NCBI GenBank assembly: GCA_021234155.1
Contig: JAJEKV010000017.1
Span: 183,593-247,592, forward strand
Direction: 5' to 3'
Length of the DNA stretch: 64,000 bases
Source of the DNA: Isoetes taiwanensis
Taxonomy: Eukaryota > Streptophyta > Lycopodiopsida > Isoetales > Isoetaceae
Of the stretch, positions 35,238 to 45,738 are shown in pieces (the first letter of the stretch is position 1; each line of letters starts with the position of its first letter). The notes under the pieces are model-generated. The model saw only the letters and a program-made list of their open reading frames with translations. It searched no databases and had not been told where the DNA came from. Both the position numbers and the translations under genes were made by a program.

Positions 35238-36350
35238 GTTCTTATGTTTGTCGCGCTTATCCGACCGTCCGTTCGAGATCCGACGGCTCACGTGGCTTTG
35301 GGACATATCCTACGACCGAGATGGCTTGGGAGTTTACATATAATATGTGTCTGGTGGTCCTACGGTCCAGATTGATCTGATCCTGACCGTCGGACCGAGA
35401 TCCGACTGCTCACGTTGCTTTAGATATATCCTACATGATCCTACGGTCCAGATTGATCATAATCCTTGGTCCAAAATCCTACGACTCACATTGCATGCTC
35501 GGGCCTTGTTATTTTCAACAACTTTTAAGGAAAGACTTTTAAAATTTTTTATGTTATTGGGGGGATTCGAACCCTGGTCATTAACCCCTCAACCCCCCAT
35601 TCTAACCACTAGACCAAGCATTAATTCTATAAATAATTTATGTTTCAAATATACTTAAGGGTAATGTCTTAATTAAGATAAAATAGAATATAACATTCTA
35701 GTAAGGAAATAGGAAAATACTTCCAGAAAGTTCTAGGATGTTTTGAAAGTTCTAGGATGTTTTGAAAGTTTCAGAATGTTCCAGGGAGTTCTAGAATGTT
35801 CTAGAAATTTCTAGAATGTAAGGGAATCCAAGAGAATTAGAGGGAATCTAAGGAAATCTCATAAATTGTAAGAGAATCTAGGAAGATATTTACAAGTCTA
35901 AGGGAATCTCTTAAAATCTAGTTGAATCTAAGGGAATCTAAGAAAATCTTGATGAAGTCTTAGAGTTTTTTTAAGATTTTGCAGAGAGCCACAATAGAAT
36001 ATTCTAAAATGTTTCATAATAAAGGTGTACAATATAAATCTTGAAAAACAAAATGGTCTAGATGCTCAGGGTAAGCGCCTCAGTCTAAAAATAGAAAGTG
36101 TTTTAGAAATGTTGCACAGATCCAAAATAGATTATTTTGGAAGGTTCTAAATGCTCATGGGCAAGCACCTCCTAAGAGAATCTAGGGGAATATTCATGAA
36201 TGCTAAATATAGTACATAGAATGTTGAAGAATATAGAGGAATCATAAGAGAATCTTAGTAGAAATCGTTGGTTACCTAGAGCCACAGGGCCTTGCATCGT
36301 AAGAACATGCTAAAACTGAAACAATGCGCCGTAGGACGTGTTAAATCTCT
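35238..36350 (+). repeat. GTTCTTATG repeat family, copy B
   Basis: Nearly identical to copy A along its length, including a tRNA-like segment at 35556-35621 and the HSE-like array with its perfect block at 35789-35816. It has a local 20-bp duplication of GAAAGTTCTAGGATGTTTT (about 35735-35770). It ends in an intact palindrome (36326-36392) where copy A is cut by the TA tract. Confidence 0.85.
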
Positions 36351-36392
36351 TGTATATATATATATACAAGTTTGTGATCGATCTTACGGCGC
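36326..36392. repeat. 67-bp palindrome
   Basis: Ends GCGCCGTA and TACGGCGC are complementary, and the centre (36349-36370) is a perfect 22-bp TA-rich palindrome bounded by CTTG/CAAG. It could form a cruciform or be a terminal inverted repeat. The same left half at 34890-34928 runs into the expanded TA microsatellite. Confidence 0.6.
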
Positions 36393-36888
36393 ATTTTTTG
36401 ATGTATCTATTTGTGGTTTTGTAGGAAGTTGTGAACATAAATCTATTTGGCATTTATCATAATTTATGGGGTTTATTCATAACTTAAAATTATAGAATTG
36501 ATAGCTAGGGTTTGTTTATGTTGTAGCTTTGTATTTTAATTTAGTAAAATGCTAAGATACATTGCATAGGCAATTTATTAAATATTAGTGTATGCAAATC
36601 GAGTGTATTTCGTATTTGTGATAACCCTTGGAATTTATAGATAACTTAAAATTATAAAGTTGTTAAGTAGGATTAGAAGTTGTATAGTTATTTTTGGAGT
36701 TTGTGTAAAGTGTTGTTTATTTCGAGTAAGACTAGGAAAGAATATTCTAATCTAGATATATAGGTGTGTCTGGAATTTAATATAATAATGATTAATAATA
36801 ATGATGCGATGTACGTACATGCCTTTTTGTATTTGGGGATTTATTTATTTTATGGCATGAAAATTCTTGGCGCCAGTTAACTCCGGCG

Positions 36889-37787
36889 ATGGCGAGTGTC
36901 TTCTTGGTAGATGTTAAATTCGGTCAGTTATTGGTAAGCGAAGTTATGATTCTTGTTGTGTTGTTTTGGTTTTTAAATGCAAGGTATTCAACTAATAAAT
37001 GGTTAACAGGAAGTAGAAGGAATACGTGTTGCGGTAGACCAGCATATTACTACTGTTGGGCCGAATGGTAAAGAGTATGCCATTTTCGTTGCATCAGTGG
37101 GGGGTAGAAACTTTTTTGTTGATGGATGGGATTGCTTCCTACGAGGCAATAACATGATTGATGGAACTGCGCTTCTTTGTGTAACATCAAAAAATGGAAG
37201 TTGTTTAACAGTAAAGGTCTGCGATGGTAGTTACCGTGCTAAACCGGTTGGTAATTGGGAGTTTGGTGGATCTAGCACTCAAATAACAGAAAATATGGAA
37301 AAGAATGATGGTGTGGGTCGTAAAATTGGTACTCCTATCGATACTAAAGTTGCAGATGAAGTTGTTCTTGTGATGAAGAATCATCTGATGATGATGAACC
37401 TCCATCCAAAAAACCTTTTCGTGTTCCTCTTTTAAGAGCTAATTTCCACAGAGGCCTGGTATGTTTGTATGGTTTGATTTATGTGCTTACTATAAATGCT
37501 TTTAAACTGACTGATTTCTTTCTTTTAGTTAGGTGTTAGAACGTGAGAATAAATGGCGAAGCCCTCCTAAAGGCTCCAGCGTAGTCATTATTGGTCCTAA
37601 TGGTGAGAAAACGTCCTTAGCTCCAAAGAGGACTAGAAACTGTCTTAGTGATGGTTGGAAGGGCTTCAAAAAATTGTTTGGACTGCATCTCGGTGATGTA
37701 TTGGAGTTCAAGTACTTTGAAAATCAGCTACAATGGAAAGTGGAAATATTGAAGGGCGCAGCATCAAATAGGCTTCGAAATCTTTAA
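36889..37787 (+). pseudogene. Tandem B3-domain protein gene, 3 exons, one frameshift
   Basis: Exons 36889-36933, 37010-37458 and 37533-37787; introns begin GTAAGC and GTATGT and end AACAG and TTAG, phase 0. The first B3-like domain includes VGPNGKEYAIFV and GGRNFFVDGWDCFLRGNN; the second includes VVIIGPNGEKTSL, LSDGWKGFKKLFGLHLGD and the C-terminal WKVEIL strand. B3 domains bind DNA in plant transcription factors (REM/VRN1-like proteins carry several). Between them is an acidic linker (DEESSDDDEPP) reached only by a shift of frame near 37360-37390: exon 2 is 449 nt, one short of a multiple of three. With that base restored the protein would be about 265 aa. It may be a recent pseudogene or an intact gene with one sequencing error. 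It is the leftmost of four small spliced genes next to the Helitron. Confidence 0.75.
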
Positions 37788-37936
37788 GTTTCAGGAACTT
37801 AGTTCTTGGTTGTTCTCTGGAAAGTTTATGATGTTTACTCGGATGTCAGTTAGTGATTTAAGTAATGGTTTGTTTTCTAGTTGCTTTTTTTGTGACAATC
37901 CAAGGGATTGTTATAATTTTGTATCAAGTTTTCCCT

Positions 37937-38026
37937 GTTAATTAAAACGAATTGTTATCTGTTTTAAATGCAATACAATGTGTTAATTAAAACGAATTGT
38001 TATCTGTTTTAAATGCAATACAATGT
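37937..38026 (+). repeat. 45-bp perfect tandem repeat (2 copies)
   Basis: Units 37937-37981 and 37982-38026 are identical (starting GTTAATTAAAACG). They lie in the 3' flank of the B3 gene. Confidence 0.9.
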
Positions 38027-38377
38027 GATAATTAAAAGCAATCTGAACATGGAATACATAAATAATGTGAAGCTGTTCATAAGTTATTCTAACTAATGCA
38101 GATGGAATTCGTCTATGTCTATTTGTAACTCAACATTATCCCACATTTCAATGTCGATTTTTTTGTAGATTAGAATTTATATATTTTCATTCTTTGGAAA
38201 TTCAATTACGATACATAAGCATAGATATGTGTTGATATCTGGTTATTAGCACAATAGTGAATGTATTATTATTATAGACAAAGATACATCTCTGTTGAGT
38301 CTAGGCTCATACTATGATGCATCAAACATTCACAAAGCATATTATGTAACACACAATACTTGAAATCAACTCCATAC

Positions 38378-38913
38378 TTAGATTATACCAGATTGCTCAG
38401 CACGTTTTGTGTTTCCTACATTGTCAAGGATGACAATTGCGTCTTCAAGCCTTGCCAATTTCTCTTGAAATTGCATACCTGCTATCTCAAGTTTTTTCCA
38501 ATCTTCCTGCATATCCTTTACACGAACTTTTAGTTTTTGGATAGGAGTCAATTCAACTGGCATGATATGAACATGGACATGATGCCGAGGCTGTTCATCA
38601 TGTCTACGTTTGGCCGTAGGATGAGTTGGATGTAAGGCATGGGGATCGCTTGCAGGCAGTACAACTGCAATCAAATAACGTTAAGGTAAGGTAACGCAAT
38701 TAGAAAAATTTACATAAATAACAACATGAGTTGCCACTAGAAGCATGAGCTTGGTCTTTTGTTCCCGACTGCACAGCGACATGATGTTCTGGTATAATAA
38801 GATCAATAAAGTTTAGCTCAACTCATAATAAAACACTAACAGATTGTATTACCACTCGAAGGATTAATTGTTTCCTTGGATCCACAATCCATAGGTGTTG
38901 GATTCGTATCCAT
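38378..38913 (-). CDS. Small spliced gene, 133 aa, helical C-terminus
   Basis: Unrecognised protein from three exons read on the minus strand: 38913-38853, 38788-38735 and 38664-38378. Both junctions are in phase 1 (introns GTAATA...CCAG and GCAACT...TGCAG; the second is a GC-AG intron). Starts MDTNPTPMDCGSKE. The middle is His-rich (RRHDEQPRHHVHVHIMP). The last about 60 residues are heptad-like and end with the segment EKLARLEDAIVILDNV. That segment resembles two places in the divergent neighbour at 39160 (LTRLHYLLAVID and LGRLDRLIQIVD). The two genes are head-to-head, 246 bp apart. Three exons with consistent phase argue for a real gene. Function is unknown; a coiled-coil protein-interaction role is inference. 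Confidence 0.6.
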
Positions 38914-39159
38914 CCTGCATATGTAATCTGAAACGAATGTTAGAGGGTTTTATGCACTGGAATGGCTAAAATTTCTATTTTCAGACAGGTATGAGAGTCG
39001 TAATAAGATGAAATTATTCCTATTTCACGTGGACTCTAATTTGCATGTACAGTTGGATCTTTGATACGTGTTCTATAACATGTAGTGCTGTCCACATAAG
39101 ATATTAGTTTGAATGAATATAAAGTAAAAGATAGTATTGGAAGTCTATAATAGCCTGGA
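38914..39159. promoter_or_regulatory. Shared divergent promoter with a G-box
   Basis: The 246-bp interval between two head-to-head start codons. It contains a CACGTG G-box (39026-39031) near its middle and TATAAAG at 39118-39124 upstream of the plus-strand gene. A bidirectional promoter is inferred from layout; the motifs are short and could be chance. Confidence 0.4.
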
Positions 39160-39771
39160 ATGACGAAGGAAGTCAGGAAGTTGAAGAAGGCTTCGTGTAG
39201 TATAGGGCCTAAACGAAGGCGTGCAGTAAAAGCCTGTCTTGCAATGAAGAAAATTCATGAAGCTCACATCCAGTCTTTTATTAAGCATGGGGAGCTTTCT
39301 GTACATCAGCATTTTATGGATGGCAAGAGATTAAATGCACAGTTGACTAGGTTACATTATTTGCTTGCTGTTATTGATACAAAAGGCAGATATGTGGTGA
39401 AGAAATTTGATGCAAATAGAACAGGTATAAAGTTTTGTTTAGAATGTTTAGAATTCCTAGGTGATCTTTTTTGATGACATTGTATTTATGAATTTACAGG
39501 GTTCGTCAGTGCTGGGTCTTCATCAAAAAGGCAGAAATCGAAGTTACAAACAAAGAAAACATATTATAGTCAGATGGAAGTCGTGGTTTTACTTCGCAGG
39601 CGAACTAATAGATCGAAATGTATTTTTCAAAAGAAGTTTCAGTCTGTTGTGTCCAAATTAGAAGCGTGTGAATATAATTTAAGTAATGAGTTAGGACGTC
39701 TTGATCGATTGATTCAGATTGTTGATCTTAGCAGGTCTGCTAGAATTGCTATGGCTCATGATCGAATGTAA
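39160..39771 (+). CDS. Small spliced gene, 178 aa, basic N-terminus and repeated helical motif
   Basis: Unrecognised. Exons 39160-39424 and 39500-39771 join in phase 1 across a 75-nt intron (GTATAA...TTTACAG), giving one frame from ATG to TAA. The N-terminus is strongly basic (MTKEVRKLKKA, GPKRRRAVKA), a likely nuclear or nucleic-acid-binding region; a second basic stretch (SSSKRQKSKLQTKK) follows the intron. Two segments, one per exon, share the pattern L.RL...[IL].[IV][IV]D: QLTRLHYLLAVID and ELGRLDRLIQIVD. The divergent neighbour (38378-38913) carries a third. No enzyme motif is visible. The proteins may pair through these helices; this is inference. Confidence 0.6.
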
Positions 39772-40117
39772 ATGCTTGTAGTACCTGTACAGAGTTTTGT
39801 AATGGTATGGATTAATATATAATACAAATTGTGGTTCATTAATTGCTTTTCTGATGCTATAAATATTGTTTTTCGTTAATAATCTGATTTTTTCTCTTAT
39901 TACATGAATCAAATCTAATTAGAAACAGCCATTTAATCTTACCTAAAATACATTGCTTATTAAATGTAACTGAAAACCATTTATGAACAGCCATACATTT
40001 ATACCAAATTTCCTTTTTTTTAACATAAAGATAATTACATCAGTGACAGCCATTTGTCCAAATAATATCACAACAGGGAAAGCATACAATACTTCTCATT
40101 ATCATAGAAGTTTTCTA

Positions 40118-40479
40118 CTATATTCCACTAAGTAATAAACAACGGATTTCCTCTTCAAACATATTATGATCACATCCAGGTGATGGCTGTAATGAAGGTA
40201 CTTGTTGCACTACTCCATTTGTATCCTTTTTACTCTGATCTATAATTTCTGTTTTTTCTATCATCTTGTCATGGATGTGCCGAACTGCTCTTTGAATAAC
40301 TGTCACATATACACAATATATAAAAATATTAACATGAAGAATAGGAAATCATGATATTTTATACCTTGCCATCCAATAACTATCTTGTTTTCTGATATTA
40401 GGCGCCATGATTGTCTATAGAGTATGCTAAATCTAGTACTCCAATACAGTAAGTTTATATAATCCATCACTGCTTGCAT
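40118..40479 (-). CDS. Small spliced gene, 98 aa
   Basis: Unrecognised. Exon 1 is 40479-40365 and exon 2 is 40299-40118, joined in phase 1 across a 65-nt intron (GTATAA...TGACAG). The first exon encodes MQAVMDYINLLYWSTRF and then SWRLISENKIVIGWQ; the second gives VIQRAVRHIHDKMIEKTEI and an acidic end. The frame stays open upstream of the chosen ATG, so another 5' exon is possible. It lies between the 178-aa gene and the helicase end of the Helitron and shares the latter's strand. The evidence is splice phase and protein-like composition only. Confidence 0.45.
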
Positions 40480-40623
40480 GTTCACGCATGCTGACACATG
40501 GTAATAAACTCCTTTATTTCGACTACATTAATCTAAAAGTTCTTGGTATACAACATTTCTTGTTTTCACAGTCATGTTCTCATCATTATGGAGTATTAAT
40601 CGTCGTAAGCCTTCATATTCTTG

Positions 40624-41887
40624 TTAAGAGTTATGTATAGCGCCCATGCTTAAAATCTTGGTGTTAAATAAATCCAACACTACTTTGTCTAAAGTCAGAC
40701 CAAGGCAACTATGAAATGTTGTTGAATATGCTAATCTCAACGGTAATTGTCGTCGATGAATTGTGAAGGCACAGTTATCTGGCTGATGGTAGAAATTCAT
40801 TCGTGATATTGCATAAACTTGATTTTCATTGCTATCTGCTGCTCCAAGTAAACGTATACTTACAAATTTATTGTATACTTCCTCAACAATGACTCTTACA
40901 TTCTTAACCAAACCCTTTTCACGGTCTAATGATTTCATCAATTGACAGATTGCTCCTTTCTTCACTCTTAATGTGTGTGGAGGTAATGTAGAATGCGTAT
41001 AATTGTTTAAAAACTCATCACCACCAAGTTTTTCTGGTCCAATCATCTCCTCATTTTCAGTTACACGGTCATAACTAAAATATCTTGCTTCTGTACCAGC
41101 AAGTGCATCAAGAATGTAGCTGTTAAACTCATTTACATAAATGTTAAGTGGTGTCAAGAAAGCTCTCTTTTCGCATAATAACGGTGATGACAATATTTCA
41201 ATGGGGAATAAAAATTCTTTTGTCTCATCAATGCTAGTTGTTGTTCTAAATAACTTTAACTCCACCATATTGTTCGTGCTATCTTCTCCAATTTGGTTCA
41301 CACATTCTATTAACTCAAGGTCACCTGCATTTCTGATAGCTTTCTCCAACTTCAATACTTTGAATGACTTCCATGTTCTTGATGACTTTATTTGATGCAT
41401 CAATTAATTTGCATTTACCACTTCCCTTTACAATTTGGTGCTATTTATGTCCGAAATCTCCATTGCTACAAAGCATTTTCCAAGAATGCTATTGATGCAT
41501 TGCATATTTCTTGTAGTAATAGATTCTTTGCTTCAATTCTGAGCTTTGTTAGCCATTGGGAACTCATCCCAAAACTATGGCCCGCGTTATATATTAATCT
41601 GCTTTTATCCGAGTTCCTTTTAATGCGAGTGTACTCAAAGATTATTATCCACTCTGGATTTCAAATAAAGAATGGGCAGTTCTTCCACGAGGATATAATA
41701 GTGCTGACCAAACCCGATTTGTTGTTGCACAAGGAAGAATGATTTCAGTTACGCGCACTAATAAACATATTGCATTTAATAAAAAGGTCTTTTGTTCTGC
41801 TCTACCATCTATGAATAATGGACTACATATGCCATGTAAAGTCACCATATCACATACATGATTGTATACTTTTTGATTGGTCTTCAT
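40624..41887 (-). pseudogene. PIF1-like helicase domain of the Helitron
   Basis: 41887-41645 holds the P-loop region, but the motif reads FIDGRAEQKTFLLNAI where a G..G.GKT pattern is expected; the DNA there is three bases short, at CAG-type positions. A WDEFP-like Walker B segment lies near 41560, followed by a frameshift. A Q/R motif region lies near 41440-41480, where FR-Q coding DNA reads TTCGGACA. From 41403 the frame is open for 259 codons, with helicase motifs RAFLTPLN.YVNEFN, GAICQLMKSLDREKGL and LPLRLAYSTTFHSCLG (where the usual Ser-Gln-Gly context is partly changed). Function would be DNA unwinding in rolling-circle transposition. As written the gene is broken. Confidence 0.8.
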
Positions 41888-41889
41888 TC

Positions 41890-42310
41890 ATCTTTTTCCT
41901 TTCTTTGTCTTAACATCAACAAAGATATTGATCGCTCTCCAAATTTTAATAATTCTTCCATTGCATAATCGCATGCATTCTAGTATGAGGTAAGCCAAGC
42001 TCACTCCAATGATACCATGTTGAATTAATATGTTTTCAATATATGATAATGTCATTTGTTCTCGCAGAATTGATGGGGTTATAGTTCAATTTCTCTAATA
42101 AGTCAGCAACCAATGCATCACAATATGTTTCCCACATAGGTATTCTTTGGTGCACCATCAATTAATAGTAATGCAAATAAAAACCTTAGTCGTCAGTGTG
42201 TGTGAAACGATGTTATTGCCTCATCCATAACCATAAAAAGGTTCTCTATTGTTTTCTAATTAATCCCATTGCAATACGTCTCTCTGATATGTTTCAAACT
42301 TCTCTCCATT
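41890..42310 (-). pseudogene. Linker region of the Helitron RepHel protein
   Basis: Short minus-strand matches in shifting frames: LRFLFALLLIDGAP, LSYIENILIQHG and WSELGLPHT. They fit the region between Rep and helicase in Helitron proteins. At least three frame changes occur within 400 bp. Confidence 0.6.
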
Positions 42311-42317
42311 ATATGTT

Positions 42318-43400
42318 TTAGCATTTCCCGGTTTCGCCGCAAGCGTGCATTAACACTTGTCGCCAAATAGTAAAGCTTCGCCATTGTGCGGTAAGACCAA
42401 TCTTATCCGCATACAATTTTCTACATCTACATCTGCATGCAATATTTCTATGGATACCTGGGGATTCTATTTCTAAATGCATATTATCACTTAGTTTCAT
42501 ATCACATCTATATGGAATAAATGAATATTTCTCATTATATTCAATATATGTGAGATCTGTGAATTCTGCATTTACTGGTCTAAGGAAATACCGGTCTAAC
42601 ATTGATGCGGTTAATTTATTCGTGTATCCATAAGATCGTTTACCTTCAAGGTGCACTGGTAGGCATTTTACAAAAGGCTCTTTGCTTGTTACATGATAAG
42701 ACATGATTCTCCAAGCAGCCTCCATTGCTGATAAGTATCGTGCATTGATATAATCATCAATGTCATTGTGTTTCTCATCACCAACATCAACACGGTATTC
42801 TACTTTATCAAATCCTTTATAAATGTATGTATATAAATACATAAAAAATGCGCTTATTCGTATATATCAACATTTATGTGGCAATCTAATTCCGATAATA
42901 AAAATGGATTGTATGATACCACATTTACATCACTAACGTTTCTTCGCTTATACTGTACACACCCTTTAGGATCTACATAAGTTTTCATATTCATAACCTT
43001 TGGATATCCCCAACAACATTTCCCATCTTTTTGGCACCTAGATGAATGGCCATGCATCATATATTTCTCTACCTTTATTAATAAATCAGGTGAACTTGGT
43101 AATTCAGCAGAGATTATAGAGTCAATAACTTTAATTGGTACTTCAGGACTAACCTTCAATACAATGTGCGCATGCGGCAATCCACGTTTTTGAAATTCAA
43201 TTACATGAATCATGTACACAACATCTCCAAAATGTGACCTCATTGCTTCCAAAGCGAGCTAATCGTGCATGGAATGATCTTACAACTATCAGGGTATCTC
43301 ACCGTAGTCGATTTCCAACTAACTTTCTGAATTTCCAGCCAATTAGGGTTTGTTGTCATAGTGATAAAGAAACTAGGGTGCCCTTTCGCCGAAAGCAAGC
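42318..43400 (-). pseudogene. HUH Rep endonuclease domain of the Helitron
   Basis: Motif 1 region FFITMTTNPNWLEIQK (about 43340) lies in one frame and the HUH motif HVIEFQKRGLPHAHIVL (about 43200) in another. The catalytic tyrosine segment DDYINARYLSAMEAAWRI (about 42745) has two Tyr five residues apart. A frameshift at about 42845 separates the last two. The region 42318-42480, downstream of YRCDMKL, does not look like Rep and may be foreign. The Rep domain nicks and joins single-stranded DNA at the element's ends. Confidence 0.85.
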
Positions 43401-43401
43401 G

Positions 43402-43944
43402 CTAATGCATCCGCCATTTTGTGTGCTGCACCATAAACACAAGCAACAAATGATGCAGCAACCGAACACCCTTATCATCAAATTCATGTTGTCCTTCATC
43501 CTCTGCATAGTCAACATCATCTTCTAATGATTTCTTTCTATAACCTTGGGTTGCTAAGAAATTTAACCACTCATCTTCTACCCGTGAATACATATCAACT
43601 AAGTACTCATTAGTTAACCGTCCTAATTGTAAAAATCGCTTCTCTTGCATTAATCTACATCTATACCTATCTATCGCGGATAAATGTTCAACATTTTCAA
43701 GACTCCAACCACCTTTCCCATGTGGAAACAACAAAGGATCTTGTAATGGCTCATATAACGGATCCAGTATATTCATATATATTGGTCTACTATCATTATG
43801 TACCCACAATACCGCACATCGTGGACTTACTGTTACACTATTATTTGCATGCACTATTGCAGCCAATTCACTCTCATTAATGAACCCATTTACCGTTAGC
43901 AATCCACTTTCCATATGCATACTTTTCATGTATTTTAGGTGCAT
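43402..43944 (-). pseudogene. Helitron N domain segment
   Basis: Open for 180 codons and includes ILDPLYEPLQDPLLFPHG and LGRLTNEYLVDMYSRVEDE, typical of the conserved region just before the Rep domain. Homology on the 5' side stops at 43941, where an inverted repeat begins, so the preceding coding part is displaced to 46439. Confidence 0.8.
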
Positions 43945-44307
43945 TTAACACATTTAAATTAAAATCCCCCTTAAACCCCCTTTGGTTTGGGTGCATATTC
44001 ACACGGGCGTTACTCCTGCAATCGAGAGATTCGTCGGATGGGCATATTTGCCCTTTATTCCAAGATCTGGACCGCATATAGCAATCCTCATTTGTGGGGT
44101 ATGCATGTACAAGTTTTTGTATATACTATATATTAGGGTTTGCAAAATACTATAAGGTTTGAGACAATGTACTTAGTGGTGTTAATTTTATACATGTATT
44201 GTAAATATATTTTTGGGGCTCTCGCTGCCCTACGTAACCCCCCGTGTGAATATGCACCCAAACCAAAGGGGGTTTAAGGGGGATTTTAATTTAAATGTGT
44301 TAAATGC
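43941..44307. repeat. Inverted repeat with 72-75-bp arms
   Basis: 43941-44012 is complementary to about 44233-44307 with only one or two mismatches. Both arms contain the TTAAACCCCCTTTGG-type core and are separated by about 220 bp. The left arm abuts the end of the Helitron coding block, suggesting a fold-back insertion or rearrangement there. Confidence 0.8.
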
Positions 44308-44309
44308 AA

Positions 44310-45460
44310 TGGTTTGTGTCAATAATGTTAATGGTAGTTGTGTGTTGACTGTTATATTAAAAAAAATTTGGGCCCTTCGGGCCCTAACTAAAGCAAACAT
44401 AAATAAACTTTATGGGCCTAAATATTGCAAATTGTACTCATGGTTCTAGGTCTCTGCAAGATAAGTATTCAATATGGACCATTGAATCAATGGTAAAGGG
44501 TCCTGATGGACTTGAGAATGAAACAGTGTCAATGATTCTACTCTTTGTGCTGCATGTGCACATTTGCTACAGGTTATGGACGATGAAGAGTTTTTCAATT
44601 ACGTATGTTACGTCTTTCAATGAATGATTTACAAGGGATTCAGGAATGTAAGAGACTGATGAACATAGCAAGCAACTACCCACCTGAGACACAATTATTA
44701 GGGCAATGAAAATAGAAGAAACAAAATGAATGTCCTATCTAGAGGTAATAGCGTCATAGATTATCTTATTAGGTTGTCTCAGTTTATAGACCAAGTGGAT
44801 ATCTCTTAGATATAAATCAAGCTTACCAAAGAGGACCGCGTTTACTATTAAACCCCTAAGAGTCCTGTCTGTTTGACAATTTTAATGATTTACTTAATAA
44901 TGGTTAATTGCATGGTATTAGATAGCTGGGTACTCTACAAAGTAAAGCTCAAACTTTATATCTCGGTCAATGCTGGATGCATTTTGCAAAGCAACTTTTC
45001 ATCCTAAAGAACACCCGGCTTTATGCCCCGAATGGTTGATATCACAGTCATATGAACTTTTGCATCAAATTAGGGCATGACACATGTGAACCCTTTTGTA
45101 GCCGAAGCGTAAATGTGTACTCGCTCAAGTATGACCTAAGGGTTCAAAGCAACAAGAGATTAATCCTCCTGCTCAAGGTGCCCATTCTCTTCTCCTTTTC
45201 ATCCGGTGAAAAATAGGCGAGGAAGCGATTAAAGGCGGAGGAAAAGCAAAAGGAAGTGAATTCAATGAATTTGAGCATCCGGATGCGACCAAAGAAGAAT
45301 TAAGGATGTCTTTGTTCCACTAACCAAATCAACTCCAATAGCGACCACACTTTGCAAGCCATCAACGTCACGAATTGCACGAGTTGAGGTAAATTACCGA
45401 AAGCTTAAAGACACATTTGCAAATTACAGAGATAATCACTCACTTGTATGTTTCAGCGGG
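44310..45460. other. Segment interrupting the Helitron, with an unidentified exon-like stretch
   Basis: 44449-44690 (+) reads as protein-like pieces in two frames (LQDKYSIWTIESMVKGPDG, then CAACAHLLQVMDDEEFFNY), possibly a captured exon; the gene was not identified. A GGGCCC-TTC-GGGCCC hairpin lies at about 44370. Nothing else was recognised to 45460. Confidence 0.35.
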
Positions 45461-45465
45461 GAATG

Positions 45466-45738
45466 TTAAACAAAGTATGTCTCAACCAAAAGCTTCACAC
45501 CACTCGGTTCGGTGGCAAGATAACCATAAGCCTTCTCAAAGGCTTGCAATTTAGGCGCTTGAAGGTGAAGCACAAGTGCGTGTTCATCAAATTGAATCCA
45601 TTTTGCACCATTTGCTTTCAGCTCACCTATGACTTTCCCGCACATATAAGGCCGACTTAAATAACTGAACCAATAAGAACTACTATCTAGGATAACGGCT
45701 TTAAGATTACCCATAGACTCCGGCAAAGAAGGAGTCAA
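45466..45738 (-). pseudogene. Methionine synthase (cobalamin-independent) exon fragment
   Basis: The open minus-strand frame includes VIGELKANGAKWIQFDE, HALVLHLQAPKLQAFEKAY and LLVETYF. This is the N-terminal barrel region of plant MetE-type methionine synthase, which methylates homocysteine using methyl-tetrahydrofolate. Only about 60-70 residues of a protein of about 765 aa are present. It lies in the segment that interrupts the Helitron, as expected for a captured gene piece. It has no catalytic zinc ligands and cannot function. Confidence 0.75.

Noticed and set aside
34857-35375. 172-codon Tyr/Ile-rich reading frame
   Set aside because: Translation of the TA and ATTAT microsatellite.
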